In this document: piece after piece, positions 33,048-44,113 of the stretch
Position numbering within the stretch: position 1 is the first letter of the stretch
Layout of the letters: every line of letters begins with the position of its first letter
Source of the DNA: Rhizoclosmatium globosum
Lineage: Eukaryota; Chytridiomycota; Chytridiomycetes; Chytridiales; Chytriomycetaceae
Length of the DNA stretch: 64,000 nucleotides
Assembly: GCA_002104985.1 (NCBI GenBank)
Contig: MCGO01000003.1
Span: forward strand, 868,001-932,000
Reading direction: 5' to 3'
The notes under the pieces: model-generated
The model's input: the letters and a program-made list of their open reading frames with translations, nothing else
Told to the model about the DNA's origin: nothing
Database searches by the model: none
Translations under genes and position numbers: made by a program

Positions 33048-34241
33048 TTAAAGTTGAGAGATAAAAAAATCGCACCAAAACATTGATGGAATAGCTGTCT
33101 TCAAGTCACTCCTTTTATCGTTCTCTGCTTCATAGCCTGTCTCTGTTTCTGTTTCAACAAGAGTTACTTCTGAGTCGGACTTTTCATGGCTGATGAATGC
33201 AGTCTTGGTAGAAAAAAGTTTTGGTTTTGGCATAACGCTTGGACCAAATGACGAAACGATTGCGTTCTTCTGGAAACATAAATGCGTACTACCGCAGATG
33301 CTTTTTGCTGTGATAAGTGCGTTTCGACCTTTCAGCAGGCCTCCAAACTTATATGCTAGATAAACACGTTAGCGAGAATATTGACCAACTAATCTTACCA
33401 TCGACTTTCATTTGAGTCCTGGCAAGGTTAGTTTGTGAGGGGAAAGCCATCTTATTATTGACTGAGTTGGAAGATTAGTGTTGTTCAGACAGTGATAGGA
33501 TGTTGAGAAAAAACGAGGGAACTCACGGTAGTTACTAACTGGGGGAAAAGAGGGCCAGTCATCAATTTGTCAGAACCAGTAGGAGGGTGAGAGCTTTTCT
33601 TGGTTGTGTCGGAATATATACTGCTGCTTTCATGAGGTTCTTTCGCGACTGTACACTCTTGAACGAATTTCTAAGTTGAGAATTAGTAAGACAACAAACA
33701 AGAATTAACCGCTAACCCAGGCATTATCGCTGTTGTTGATCTCGAAACTGGAAAGAAGATATTTAAAGGCATTGTTATGTTTGTGTTGAAGAGGTGCCGC
33801 AGCTGCTTCATACACTTCATTCTTGTTGAACTCCTTGTACACAGGTGCGGCGTCCTAATTAAAAGTCAGCGTTACAATTCATTAAGCAAACTACATTACC
33901 TCTGATACATCTACCAATGTCTCACTAAGAGAGACCATACTTTCGTTTGTGACAAGTGCAGTGCAGCAATCGTCGATAATACCTACAGCCTGAGAGTATG
34001 ATTATTATAAATTTTGAGACGTTGTCTATGTTGGTTACCTGAAGTTTGACCATTCCAATGACTCCAACATCGCAGATAGGATAGGATTTAGAATCTTGCG
34101 CTTCGAGAAGGACTCTTATAGAAACTAACTGGCTGAGGAGGTGTTCTGCGAGCGTTGTAAAATCGCATATTCAGGTGAAACAAAGATACCTTGCTGAAGA
34201 AGGAGGAAGTCGCGTGGAGTATCAACGGTAAAGGAAGACAT
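33048..34241 (-). CDS. unrecognised 7-exon gene, 296 residues
   Basis: Family not recognised. Reading the minus strand from ATG at 34241, seven exons join cleanly: 34241-34190, 34145-34039, 33989-33900, 33854-33717, 33670-33527, 33450-33399 and 33355-33048 (TAA). Intron phases are 1,0,0,0,0,1 and lengths 43-76 bp; all run GT to AG, with donors gtatct, gtaacc, gtaatg, gttagc, gtgagt and gtaaga. The protein starts MSSFTVDTPRDFLLLQQEHL, with a Leu/Gln-rich helix that could form a coiled coil. It continues with a segment holding two adjacent Cys (IIDDCCTALV) and ends in an acidic stretch rich in ETETE. There is no signal peptide. The 3' end is bounded by repeat R2 and the 5' end by R3. A fragment resembling its 3' terminus lies at about 29000-29060. 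Frame retention across six introns supports a real gene; function unknown. Confidence 0.65.
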
Positions 34242-34454
34242 CTGCAGGATATTATCTGTTTAGTATTGATTGATAACGACGCGAAATAGTGAGCGGGGGA
34301 GAACAAGGAAGATGGCAGGGTTGAGAAGAATGGACGTACGTTTGATTTTTGACAAAGATTTCCCGTCCAATTCCAGCTTAATTGTTTTACTTGAGAAGAT
34401 TATCGCGCGGAATATTCTTTTACGAGTTGAATAATAATAATTCCGTCATTTCCT

Positions 34455-36505
34455 TTTTGGACAAAGTGTGGACAAAGTGTTGATTCGACCAAAACAACAG
34501 AACATTCATCAACGCTTAACCGATTTAACGGACGTTTGATTCGAAAACCGCGGTCAAGAGATTGCTGTTCGAGTATGTGACAACTTAGTTTGATTCACTC
34601 GTGTAAACTAAACAACTTAAGTGACAGAGTCTCTTCGAAGCATAGTCGGCAATACCCTGTTTGACCCTCACACGAATCCATCAAACTTCGAGTCACAGTT
34701 CACCCACCAACACCTACGATAACACTCTCCTATCCTCCTCCATCAAAGCAGCTCATTTCTTACACGCAGCTTAATTTGCAATATCGGCTTCACGTCATCA
34801 GTCAGCCCTACAAACAAACTGTCTCATTCCTGACGGAGCATGACAGAGAACGTCCAATGAAACCTGCGCCCAACCTTTCTTTCTTCTTCGATCAAGGGAG
34901 AGCTTATGTGCCACTAAGCTCCTTAGAGATTTGAATGGATAGGGCGAGGGAAAATGTACACTCAGGATACACGTGTCGGTAATAATTATGGTCAGTTGAA
35001 TTGTTCGCGGTTACTTCTCAGTATAGCAGCCTCATCGTCAAACTGTATCACATCAAGTAGAATCTCATTCAACGTCATCCCAGATAGTTTGAGCTTTGTC
35101 CAATAGCGTAGGCTTGCAATGATTGGACCGATATAGCGCTCGAAATGGGCAGCGACGGAAGATGACCGAACCAATCGCAGAATTACGTTTCAAAGGAATT
35201 CGCTTTTATTGAGATGGATATTCTCGCTGCTACGTACTCAGGTTAGTTTCCTTACTGTCAATAGTACATTAGAATCACTCACGGACCACAAATCTAAGCT
35301 CTTTCCCGTCGGCATCCTTTTAATTCGGCGCTGAAACAAATTCGCGACTCATATCACCCTGCTCTTGGGGACAATACGCTACGCGTTCCACTTCTTCAGG
35401 TTTGCTGCTGTTTTAATCGGACATGAAGAAAGAGTCGTAGTCGTTGCATAAATCGAGGATTGACCCAATCGGGAACTCGCCCCCAATCGGGAACTCGTCC
35501 AACCAAGCTTCAAGCAACATGAGTACATACGGCAACAGTCAGGAATCAGCTATCGCCTGCCATCTTCCAACATCTTCTGATTTAATGTGTTTCCGGTGTT
35601 TGGGTCTCGATGCAAGAGTAATACAAGAATCAATGATCGCTCAGAATCCTGTTTATGATTGAGGCATGGGAATGGCACTGTTCAGGACTGCCGATTTGGA
35701 ACGGCCATCAACCAGCACGTGAATTCAGTCCCGCTGCAACCCTACTCGACTCGACTCAACACCATCATTGCTGCCGAATTCATATGCATATTCATGGTTC
35801 TATTTGGCTCTCCCTGTAACACCGAGGCTTTCGATTCCGGATTCTCCACTTGAGTTGGATGACTTAATGCATCTGTATGTGTTTTACTACGAGCAACGTG
35901 TTTTCTGATGGATGAGACATTGATGCCGTCACTCCTGATATGTTACCGACGAAAGCTCCGAAGTATGTACAGCAAAATGAACTTTGTTCAATTGGTGCAA
36001 GGTTGTTTACGAATGATAAGCAGAGATGAAAGTTCCCTGCGCGGCCTCACAGCTATATCCTTACGTCCTACCGGGTTCTTTCTGGTACAAGTGGTGTTGG
36101 TAGGAGGAGGGAGGAAGCAGTTTTTGGTGAGTACATAGATGGCATCTGATAAGCACTTACTCCTCTCTCACACTTGGCAGTGTAATCATCGCCTGAGCGC
36201 CTCACTACTTTCATGGACTTCGCAACGTGCTGTTTGCCTCCAAGACCATGGGAGTTTTCAGGTGGAAGGAGATTTTACCTTCCCATCTCCCCCTACAACC
36301 CCAGTGTTTCCATCAAGATGTTATTGCTTTCTCGGATTTCGGAGGAAGGCAAACTTCATGTAAATCTTTGCCTCATTTTTTCTCTCGATTTCGAACAATA
36401 ACTGGACATTCGCTAAAACTCTTTTTTATCTTGCTGGAATCTAGGTTTCGTCAAATTTATTGTCACGAGGGGCTCGTGCCAGAGAATACGTTATTTCTCG
36501 TTGTG
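34455..36505 (+). repeat. dispersed repeat copy R3
   Basis: Third copy, starting with the 21-bp block at 34459-34479. It matches R1 around 35190-35290 (TTCGCTTTTATT and the following CTCAGGTTAGTTT) and R2 around 36030-36110 and 36345-36420. In the plus-strand frame both R2 and R3 read VRGL.AISLR ... QVVLVGGGR directly before GTGAGTACAT, which suggests an old exon ending at a splice donor. Homology is lost after about 36505. No intact gene is visible. Confidence 0.7.
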
Positions 36506-36727
36506 ACTACGATAAACCGCCCTCAAGGACGCACACCGCAACACCCAACTCCTCGCGTCCCTCCCGCAAAATTAACCCCTCAAAACGAGGTCGTACCCGG
36601 ATTCGGACTGAGGTTACAGGTATCAGTCAGAAACCTGGGTGCTAAACCACTGTACCCTTTTAGCAGGTGTTGTGGGAGTGCGTGAATGATTTATGTCGCT
36701 ACTCGGACGATTTCCAAAAGAAGGTGA

Positions 36728-37015
36728 TTGCCCTTATGCTCTATGCGTTCTAAATCTCAACTCACAGTCAAGAGTGGTGGTTCTTTTGCCTCAGACCGTA
36801 AACAATGCTTCATATGTACCTCAGCCATGTTGATTCAATTTCGCCAATTTACAACTTGTCGTCAAAAACTCGAATATCCCATTTCCCGCTCATGGTGCAG
36901 TCGAAATTGAATCCCTTTCACTCAACTCGAAATACCACCACACCGACCAGCCAAACTCATCTCAATTCATTCAAATTACATGTGTTTTCATTTTCCCGTT
37001 GTTAAGAGCTTCTAT
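36728..37015 (+). pseudogene. SSTRR-family relic F
   Basis: A decayed last-exon copy. A segment reading VEIESLSLNSK at about 36898 corresponds to VQVESPITEL in copy B, and the final TTTTCATTTTCCCGTTGTTAAG at about 36990-37006 corresponds to the TTTTCATCTACCCGTCGTTGA of the open copy. Frameshifts and missing exons make it a relic. It lies 220 bp before the open copy. Confidence 0.45.
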
Positions 37016-37232
37016 AGATTGATTCGATTCCTGTTTCCATTTTTCTTGGCTATTCTTTCGTGTTTTTCTTGAAGTTCATCCTTTTTATTCAATAAAGTCA
37101 CGCTATAGAAGTATTTCAAATATAGAAATCGAAATTCTGTGGGGCGACGACGATTATTTCCTGAGATTTCAAACAAAGGGATTCACACAATCCTTCGCCA
37201 CAAATTTCCATTTTCCGAATGACGTATACAGT

Positions 37233-37803
37233 ATGACAACTTCATTCAAAGTGAGAGATATTACTAACGTCAACTTAATAGAACCAACAATGGGCGTTTC
37301 CGCAATATGCGTTACCTTTCACACAAATTACGGAGGAATGTAGTTTAGATACAAGTGGCTTCACATCGCAATGGAATCGTATTCAGGTATGATAACTATT
37401 GTCTTGTTTGTTTCTTAAATGCTCATACCAATAGCGCGGCATCTTTCTTGCAGTTCAAGTACAATCTCAACTGGAACTTTCTATCAGAGGTCCTGTAATC
37501 TTCTATAACTCCCAACCTTGGGTACTTGTCAGCCCCTTTATTGCTACAGAGCCTGAGCAATACTACATTATCCCAGCCTTAAAGATTATTCCTAAATCAA
37601 AGAAGCCACCCCGACACACATCTCTTTCTCCATTACAACTCTCCGTCATTGACCCAAGTCTGCCTTCCCCTTCCGACAGCGCAGTAGACATCAAACCCCC
37701 TACCCTCGTACCTCAAAAATCATTCAAACGCGGCAAGAACAAACCCGTCAAGCTTTTTTCAAATTCCTCCCAACTCCGAAACTTTTCATCTACCCGTCGT
37801 TGA
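37233..37803 (+). CDS. SSTRR-family open copy C, 163 residues
   Basis: Unrecognised family; this is its only fully open member here. Exons are 37233-37250 (MTTSFK), 37282-37386 (NQQWAFPQYALPFTQ ..., 105 bp as in copy B) and 37435-37803, ending in TGA. Exon 3 carries the family core: RGIFLAVQ, GPVIFYNSQPWVLVSPF, then a variable Pro/Ser-rich middle, then KPVKLFS and the terminus SSTRR. No signal peptide or clear membrane segment is seen; the short hydrophobic core could be a small beta fold. The second intron (37387-37434) is normal. The first would be only 31 bp, with a perfect TACTAAC box, which is too short for comfort. Relative to copies B and D, an AC insertion after an upstream ATG (37219) breaks their start-codon-only exon, so the true start here is uncertain. 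At least six relatives lie within 25 kb. Confidence 0.55.
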
Positions 37804-37966
37804 CATTGTTGTCTGCATTAATCTTCATTTATTATGATATGATGTTTGAGTTCATTCCTATTTCCTCCTTATTTCGTCATTCTATTGCATTGTTCTTAGA
37901 CTTCCATCTCTTTTCTTTTTGGTGAAGCAAATATATTGTTACAGAAAACTACACCCAGAATTCCTA

Positions 37967-38507
37967 ATGGTATGATACCAACACATTAATGCAAGAAACT
38001 AACCTATCTTCGTAGAACCACTTTCTTCCCCAATACGCCCTTGCTCTCAATCGAGTAACGCGGTTTTCGAGTGTGGGAAGTAACGGTATTGTTTCCCAAT
38101 ACTTCTGCGTCGAGGTACGTTGTTTATCTTTCAGTGCTTTCTTACCGTTTATTGTTTGTAGAAGGGGCATTTCATTGCAGTTCAAGGGTCTTGGTATCAA
38201 CAAGCAGTATCGTGTACTTCGGCCAGCCTTGGATTTTGGTCAGTCCATTCCAACCAATGGGAGAAGTGGAATACTTTCAAGTTTCCGAATCAAAGCAAGT
38301 CGGACCTTCCAATGTATCATCACAAGTGTTGCCCCCCAGGTCTCCCAACCTTGCACTGTTGTTGCCGGTCGACCCAATCTCCCCAGTCGACAGCACTGTC
38401 GCAATTGAAACTCCTGTTAAGACAGCTTCAAAGCAAATAAAAGCAAGCCCATAAAGCTTTTTTCAAACGCACAACAACCACGCATCATTTCTTCGACGCG
38501 CCGTTAA
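37967..38507 (+). pseudogene. SSTRR-family copy D, frameshifted
   Basis: Start-codon-only exon (ATG at 37967, donor gtatga), 46-bp intron, exon 38016-38114 (NHFLPQYALALNRVT), intron 38115-38161, then exon 3. In exon 3, GHFIAVQGSW is followed by a four-base deletion relative to the copy near 40400. The core SIVYFGQPWILVSPF is therefore in another frame, and a second shift is needed to reach KSKPIKLFS and SSTRR (stop 38505-38507). The splice signals survive but the frame does not. Confidence 0.65.
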
Positions 38508-38644
38508 ATCGATTCTTTATTTCATTTTATTCACTTTAAATAAAAACAATTATGAGACACATGCACCTTGTATTGCATCCATCCAACCCAATCAATTCCT
38601 CCAATTTCCAAGAACAAAGGGATTCTCAATCCTTCAACCGAAAA

Positions 38645-39729
38645 ATGGTCAGCGCCCTCCTCCTCTATACAATCAACACAACCTGATCGATTAACACAGT
38701 CACAGAGTAACGAAACGTTTGTTTGCAATCGCGCAAAGGCTCTCGAGCGACAAGAATTATTTCAAACAAAGTGGATTGGTTCATTCCCGACAAAATCAAT
38801 CGGTAAACCAAAAACGCAACCAACGGAATCATGGAAAAAGTATCGAAAGTACAACGGAACGTTTAAGTTTTCAAGCGGAATCAATGTGCGTCACGATAGC
38901 GGGGCCTGTATTTTCGACGAGGAATCTGCTTTCGTATCGCGTACACCCAAACCATCAAACGCTGAAACTACAAATGAAGCCGAAACAATACTCTGTCCAA
39001 TTACACCAAACCAGTCAATCGCGTTTTCAAAGGTTGGCACCAATTCAGCATCCAAAATCACCCACGTAACTCTCTTTTATTTAGCTTATTATAACTAATG
39101 ATTCACATTTCACGTATTAGCCAAGCGACACATCGTTCAAGATTGCGCCAACACCACTTCAAATCAAAACCTCAGCTACATCCACAAGTCCAACATATTC
39201 AATGCCGCGATATAATATGAACGCCCTAGAAACTGTTAGCCTTACTATACAGTCATTATCCCTTTCGGAACTCGACCTCAAAGTCCGTATATTCAATGAA
39301 CGGATCAAGCTCGCGACTTTCAATACATGGTGGTTACATAACGACACTCCAGATATTGACTATATCCCCGAAGACTTTGAAGCATTTCAAGGACTCTTGA
39401 AGAAATTGCGAGAAGATGGTTGTGAGTTTTTGGAAGTGTTTCGGGTCCCAAAGGTTGTGAAGGGAGAATGGAACAAAGATAGGGCGTTCGTGGAAGAAAG
39501 GGTTACCGAAAAGATTTTGGCGCTGGAGTCTTTTCCATCGATTGAATTGGCGCAAGTGGAGTCGGAAGTGTCAGAATCAGTTGATTGTCTGGCGAGACTC
39601 TTGGTTGAAGAGACTAGCACGCCCAGTGATTCAATTAGGAATCCCAATTGGTGGAATAGGATTTGTCGCGTAGTTTATTCTTGCTTCTGTATTTTTGTTT
39701 CATCGAGTTCTTTATTTGATTTACCATAA
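38645..39729 (+). CDS. unrecognised protein with C-terminal hydrophobic tail
   Basis: Family not recognised. Preferred model: exon 1 is the ATG at 38645-38647 alone, intron 38648-38700, exon 38701-39066 (SQSNETFVCNRAKALERQEL ...), intron 39067-39120 (gtaact to attag), exon 39121-39729 (TAA). This gives 325 residues. An unspliced start is possible only at a TTG (38568), because no in-frame ATG precedes the second exon. The first half is hydrophilic and Ser/Thr/Lys-rich. The second half has an ordered, charged region (LSELDLKVRIFNERIKLATF, FQGLLKKLREDGCEF) and ends with about 20 hydrophobic and small residues (ICRVVYSCFCIFV), which could be a tail anchor. The donor gtcagc of intron 1 is weak. 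It is flanked by SSTRR copies on both sides but is not related to them. Confidence 0.55.
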
Positions 39730-40054
39730 TAATAAAGGGCTTCAAGATCATTTGAAAGCATACACCCTTCTTAATAATGAATACAAAATGCGTTTTTTAT
39801 AGCTGAATAGGTTAGGCAGGATATCAAAATCAAAAGTACAGTTGATAAGGAGTATCTTCTACTCTTTGATGGCGTTCAGGTACGCTCATTACCCTTTTAT
39901 TTTTGATTATTAAGTGCGCACGTTTACAGAGATGGGTCTTTTTTGCAGTTCAAGTGCTATCCCAGCGGGAACTGTTCGCATGAGGTGGACACCAATTTCC
40001 ATCTCTATCACTCATATCAAAGAAGCAAAAAGTGGTAAGACTGAAGTAATATTG
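39730..40054 (+). pseudogene. SSTRR-family relic E1
   Basis: A second-exon end (donor gtacgc near 39880) is followed by an intron ending gtttacag and an exon start reading RWVFFAVQVLSQRELFA near 39931. This parallels RGIFLAVQVQSQLELSI of the open copy. The reading stops there, and the sequence jumps to a segment that resembles the flank upstream of copy B (ACCAATTTCCATCTC). Relic only. Confidence 0.5.
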
Positions 40055-40959
40055 AGAAGGCAGAGAGCTCTAACGTGAATCAAATAGAGCCCATGCATCA
40101 TTTGAGTTTACGGGTGCGAATGTTACAAGAGGGCACATCAACCAGAACTACAATATGTTCATGGGCGTTGTGATTTGAGGGAAGGTTGTGAGTTTCTTTA
40201 ATTGAGAAAACGCGAGCAAACTCCTGGACAATCATTCCTTCTTCAGCAAGGTGAACCTTTGCTCCTCTTCGTAAAATGTTAACAACACGCGCAGAACACC
40301 TTCTAATTCAGTTGGTTTTATTGACTGTCCGTTCAAACACACCCAAAACTCGTAACCCTTTCCTACAATCTGCGATGTTCAATTGACGTGTTAACAATGG
40401 GTATTTCGTTGCAGTTCAAGGGTCGTGGATGGTTTCAACAAACAGCATCGTGTATAACGGCCAGCCTTGGATTTTGGTCGACACTACAAATTGCCGACAG
40501 TCTAAAAACAAAGAATCATGCAGCCATTGAAGGATGTGTGGCAGTATTGCAACTGATCGCTTTTAGCAAAGTCAACACGTCTAAAACCAGTCAAGCTCAA
40601 CGGCGTCGAGATGACGAATGCACGTTTTGAATCGACGATAAAGAAATCCACGTTTAGCAAGCTTGGAAGGATGGACCCGGTTAGTTATTTGATAAGGTGA
40701 TTAAACGAAACTCACATTTCATAGAACTTGGAATACTGAAAGCATTATGTTTTGCAACAGTGAAATCACAAAGCACATGGTCAAGCTGTTTTTATTATCA
40801 AGTTGCAATATGTCTCAGAAATAGAGTAGTCAACATAATTTTCCAAGAATGTAACGGGTGCTTGCGAATGTGGGCAACAATTTCAACAAGAGCAGCACAC
40901 GAAGCAGCAATACTAGTTTTTAAGAGAATAAACAGGTTTAAATTAAATATTGAAAAGAA
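40055..40959 (+). pseudogene. SSTRR-family relic E2 and decayed flank
   Basis: Near 40030 the start-codon exon of copy B is matched, but its ATG is GTG. The intron and the next exon start (acceptor aaatag near 40088) are still visible. A last-exon fragment at about 40397-40480 reads GYFVAVQGSWMVSTN and SIVYNGQPWILV, but its splice acceptor is changed from AG to TG and the family tail is missing. From 40520 to 40959 I see no gene; it is the upstream flank of the nuclease gene at 40960. Confidence 0.5.
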
Positions 40960-42010
40960 ATGACTGAAAACCGCAAAGCGTTGTCATTGGCTGTGAAACA
41001 AGCTCTGTCATCGGTTTCTCCTCTGTACCCTCGGACGGCAAGGATACTCAAAGCGCCAGCAGATTCAAGTCGATGCTTTCGAGTGATGCAGTGGAATCTG
41101 CTGGCCGATTCGCTGTGTGGCTCTGAAGGTTCGAAGGGATTTGAGCGTGCACCACCAGAGAGCCTTCGTTGGGAATTCCGGAAGAACCGGTACTCCTTTA
41201 CCAAGTTTATTAGTTCGCACTAATACGTTATCTTTCTCCACCAGCATTCTTGAGCACATTCTTGAATTGGATCCCACCATTTTGTGTGTCCAAGAACTGG
41301 ATGAACCGCACTTTGACGACTGGATTCTTCCGTCGCTCAAATCAATTGGATTCGACGGCGTCTTTGAAAAGAAGCCGAATTCGGTCGATGGATCTGCCAT
41401 TTTTGTGAACTCAGAACGATTCAGCATCGCATCAACCAAGTCCATTCGTTACGCGGCTTCTCCTTCATCGGATACACCGCCCTCCCCAACAGACTTGTTC
41501 CCACAGAACCAGAAGGCTCTCATCGTGCAGCTTCTCGACAAACACTCAAGCCGCCCTTTGATTGTCACTGTCACCCACCTGAAAGCCGAGAAGAACGAAC
41601 TGGGTGAATCTATCCGATACCAAGAAATGAAAACACTGCTGGATTCGCTTTTGTCTGACTATGGAACCACATCAACGCCAATCATCATCGCAGCTGACCT
41701 GAACGCAACTCCGACGTCAAACCATTACCCGGCTCGAGTTTATCCGTTCATTGAACAACACTCTCTTGGAATGCAGAGTTCATATGCGAATGGAAGAGGT
41801 TCTGACGGGGAACCAGAATATACGACTTGGAAAGTACGGAAAGGGCAGGAATCGCGGCATACTATTGACTACATATTCTATCGTGTCAATTGTGGGCTGG
41901 AAGTTGTGTCTACGTTGGATATGCCCGTGGATGTGGATGATGACAGGATTCCGTCGTTTCGGTATCCTTCAGACCACTTTTCGCTGTTGACCGAATTTGA
42001 GTGGTGTTAG
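40960..42010 (+). CDS. nocturnin/CCR4-like EEP-family nuclease
   Basis: Member of the endonuclease/exonuclease/phosphatase fold, closest in motif pattern to nocturnin and Angel proteins. These act on RNA or, for nocturnin, on NADP(H). Exons 40960-41189 and 41245-42010 (TAG) join through a 55-bp phase-2 intron (gtactc to caccag) to give 331 residues. Metal and catalytic motifs are all present: MQWNLLADSLC (Asn), ILCVQELDE (Glu), a His in VTHLKA, IIAADLNATP (Asp and Asn), HTIDYIFY (Asp) and PSDHFSLL (Asp-His). ILEHILELDPTILCVQELD is the typical family wording. There is no signal peptide or N-terminal domain beyond about 40 residues, so a cytosolic enzyme is likely. The exact substrate cannot be read from sequence. 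It marks the left end of ordinary gene space. Confidence 0.9.
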
Positions 42011-42883
42011 CTTTAAGATTTGAGGGATTGATGAAATTTGATTTATTGAATAAACGAAGGGAATATCACTTGCAAGTATACATGTTGTATGCCCCAGACA
42101 TTGTTCGTGAGCCTTATTCCCGGGGTTTTAGCAATAATCGCAATGGGTTTTGATTTAATGTCGAATCTGGCCAGAAATATAAGGAAATATATCACAAAAA
42201 TAAATATAGGTTATCTTATGGAGAAAAAAAAACAAATACGAAGAACAAACACTGGTACTCCTTTCAGGAAAGAGTCAGTTGTCCTTCGCTCACTATCCAT
42301 CGCCAGAGTTCTGCAAGTCCTCTCACTTACTACCTGAAGATAGCCCGTAGAAGGTGTGTTTGTTTCTTTTTGCTAAGAATATCAAAACAGAACCATCGCA
42401 TCATGGCTTCTTTTGTGGCTACCGGATAGGCCGCTACTTCATTGGTGTATAAACTATAGTCGCGTATTCTTCGAGCCCTCAAGCAAGCAAGCAAGTGCTA
42501 CTCGCCTGTCGCTTAATCAGGAGATGCCGCTCACCAATCGTTTGTATGTGGACTTGGTCGGCCAGGTTAGGTATGGCAGGTCGACGAAGAAGCCCCTAAT
42601 ACGGGCTGCTCTGCTGCAGTTCGAACACCGTCCACAGGTGTGGTTTGGCCAGAGCCTCTCCTGAAACAAGATGAGCTTCATATTATCCCGTAGATAAAGT
42701 CATGTTATTCCATAGTTTAAGTAAAATAAACTTGATATCATCTCGTCTTTTTGTGTTCGTGGAAGTGTAATGCAAGTGCACGCGTAAGGAAACAAACTGA
42801 CGTCCAATTCTGACATCAACAAAAAAAGAATCGACGCTATTCAAAGACCTTTTACTCTATAATAATTTACTGTGGCCGCGGTA
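42011..42883. other. intergenic, faint SSTRR-family relic
   Basis: Convergent 3' flanks of the nuclease (+) and the SDR gene (-). Near 42395 an acceptor (aaaacag) followed by AACCATCGCATCATGGC recalls the exon 2 start of the SSTRR copies, but the frame stops after ten codons. Open frames at 42089-42337 and 42413-42664 have no further support. Nothing else seen. Confidence 0.4.
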
Positions 42884-44113
42884 TCATATCCCCATCTCAA
42901 AGTCCGGTTCAAAATAATGTCGAAACACATATTCGGACCACTGCCACGTCTTGACACACGTTTCTTTGTCTTGCGCAATCAAAGATGGCTCCGCGACCGT
43001 GCAGTAAGGCACCAAATATTTCCCCTTGATGTTCATTGTTTCGATTTCTGGCGCAGCGGCAGCATAAAGTGGTGTTATGACACCCTTTTCGACATTGACC
43101 TTGACTGAATCGAGAAGAATGTGTTTCAGGTCGCGGTCGCCGGTGGGATGATCGTCTTTGATGGCACCGGGATGGACACAGTTTACGTAAATGTTGCAGG
43201 GTTTGTTGAGTAATGCGTATTTTGTTTCTAGGCGATCCTACAATGATATTTAGTGCTTCAGTTGAGATAAATGATGCACTTGTTATGAAACATGCTTAAT
43301 CGCTCATTTGATTCCGTCAAACACCGTTTCCTAGATACTGTCGCTCACTTGGTGTATTTTTTGTCCCTTTATAGTCTCATTTAACTGATGGTTCCTCGCT
43401 AAAATACGGATCTCAACCCAAAAGCCTTTTGCTGAAAATCGCGTCTCTCCAAGTCGCCATCCCATTCCGTCCCAATTTCATTCTGACGCCTTTTTTCATA
43501 CCTGAAGTTCCCGAGTAAAGTGTATAGCAGCGAGTTTCGACTCATTGTAGCGGGTATTTTCGTCAAACATTTCAGGAACGTCAAAGTACTGATAATCGAT
43601 CGAATTGAGAACAATCATATGCGTCATTGAAGTCAAGTTCACGATTCGAGACGGCTGTGAAGCTTCGAGTAAAGGCAGGAGTTTGTGAGTCAACAGCATT
43701 GGGGCAAAGTGGTTCGTGTGGAAAGTCTGTTCAATGCCTTGTTCTGAAAGGGAGAACTGGTGCGATGATATCGAGTCTGCGTTGATGAGGATATTGAGTT
43801 TCGAGTGTGTTTTGAGGAACTCGTCGGCAGCGGCGGAAAGCGAACGCAGGTCCACGGCAGAAGCGACGACGAATCCGTGGCTTTGTTGATCCGAATCGTT
43901 GTGAAGGGCGGCGACGACTGATTCGCCGCTTGCAACGTCTGGCGCGACAACTGTGACCGACGCACCGCGCAAGGCAAGGTGCTTCGCCGCAGAGTGCCCA
44001 AGTCCGGTGCATCCGCCGGCCACAAATGCTACTTGGCCGCTGAGATCTGGAAGCTGGTCGGCGGTCCAGGCTGGTCGGAAGAGGAGCTGTCCGAGGAACG
44101 ATCCAACTGTCAT
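42884..44113 (-). CDS. short-chain dehydrogenase/reductase, retinol dehydrogenase-like
   Basis: NAD(P)-dependent oxidoreductase of the SDR superfamily; its arrangement resembles the retinol dehydrogenase/WWOX group. Exon 1 is 44113-43502 and exon 2 is 43237-42884 (TGA), joined phase 0 by a long 264-bp intron (gtatga to ttgtag), for 321 residues. The Rossmann glycine motif is GGCTGLG (residues 33-39), the INAD strand motif takes the place of NNAG, and the catalytic pair is Tyr189-x3-Lys193 (YNESK), preceded by Ser in VNLTSMTH. VNCVHPGAI after the intron is the usual PG motif that positions the cofactor. The N-terminus (MTVGSFLGQLLFRPAW) is a short hydrophobic lead seen in membrane-bound members. 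Substrate unknown. It is divergent from the wall-protein gene across about 1 kb. Confidence 0.9.

Noticed and set aside
36590..36665. tRNA-like segment on the minus strand
   Set aside because: A GTCCGAATCC B-box-like word and a TGGTTTAGC word are present, but no T-stem or acceptor stem can be formed.
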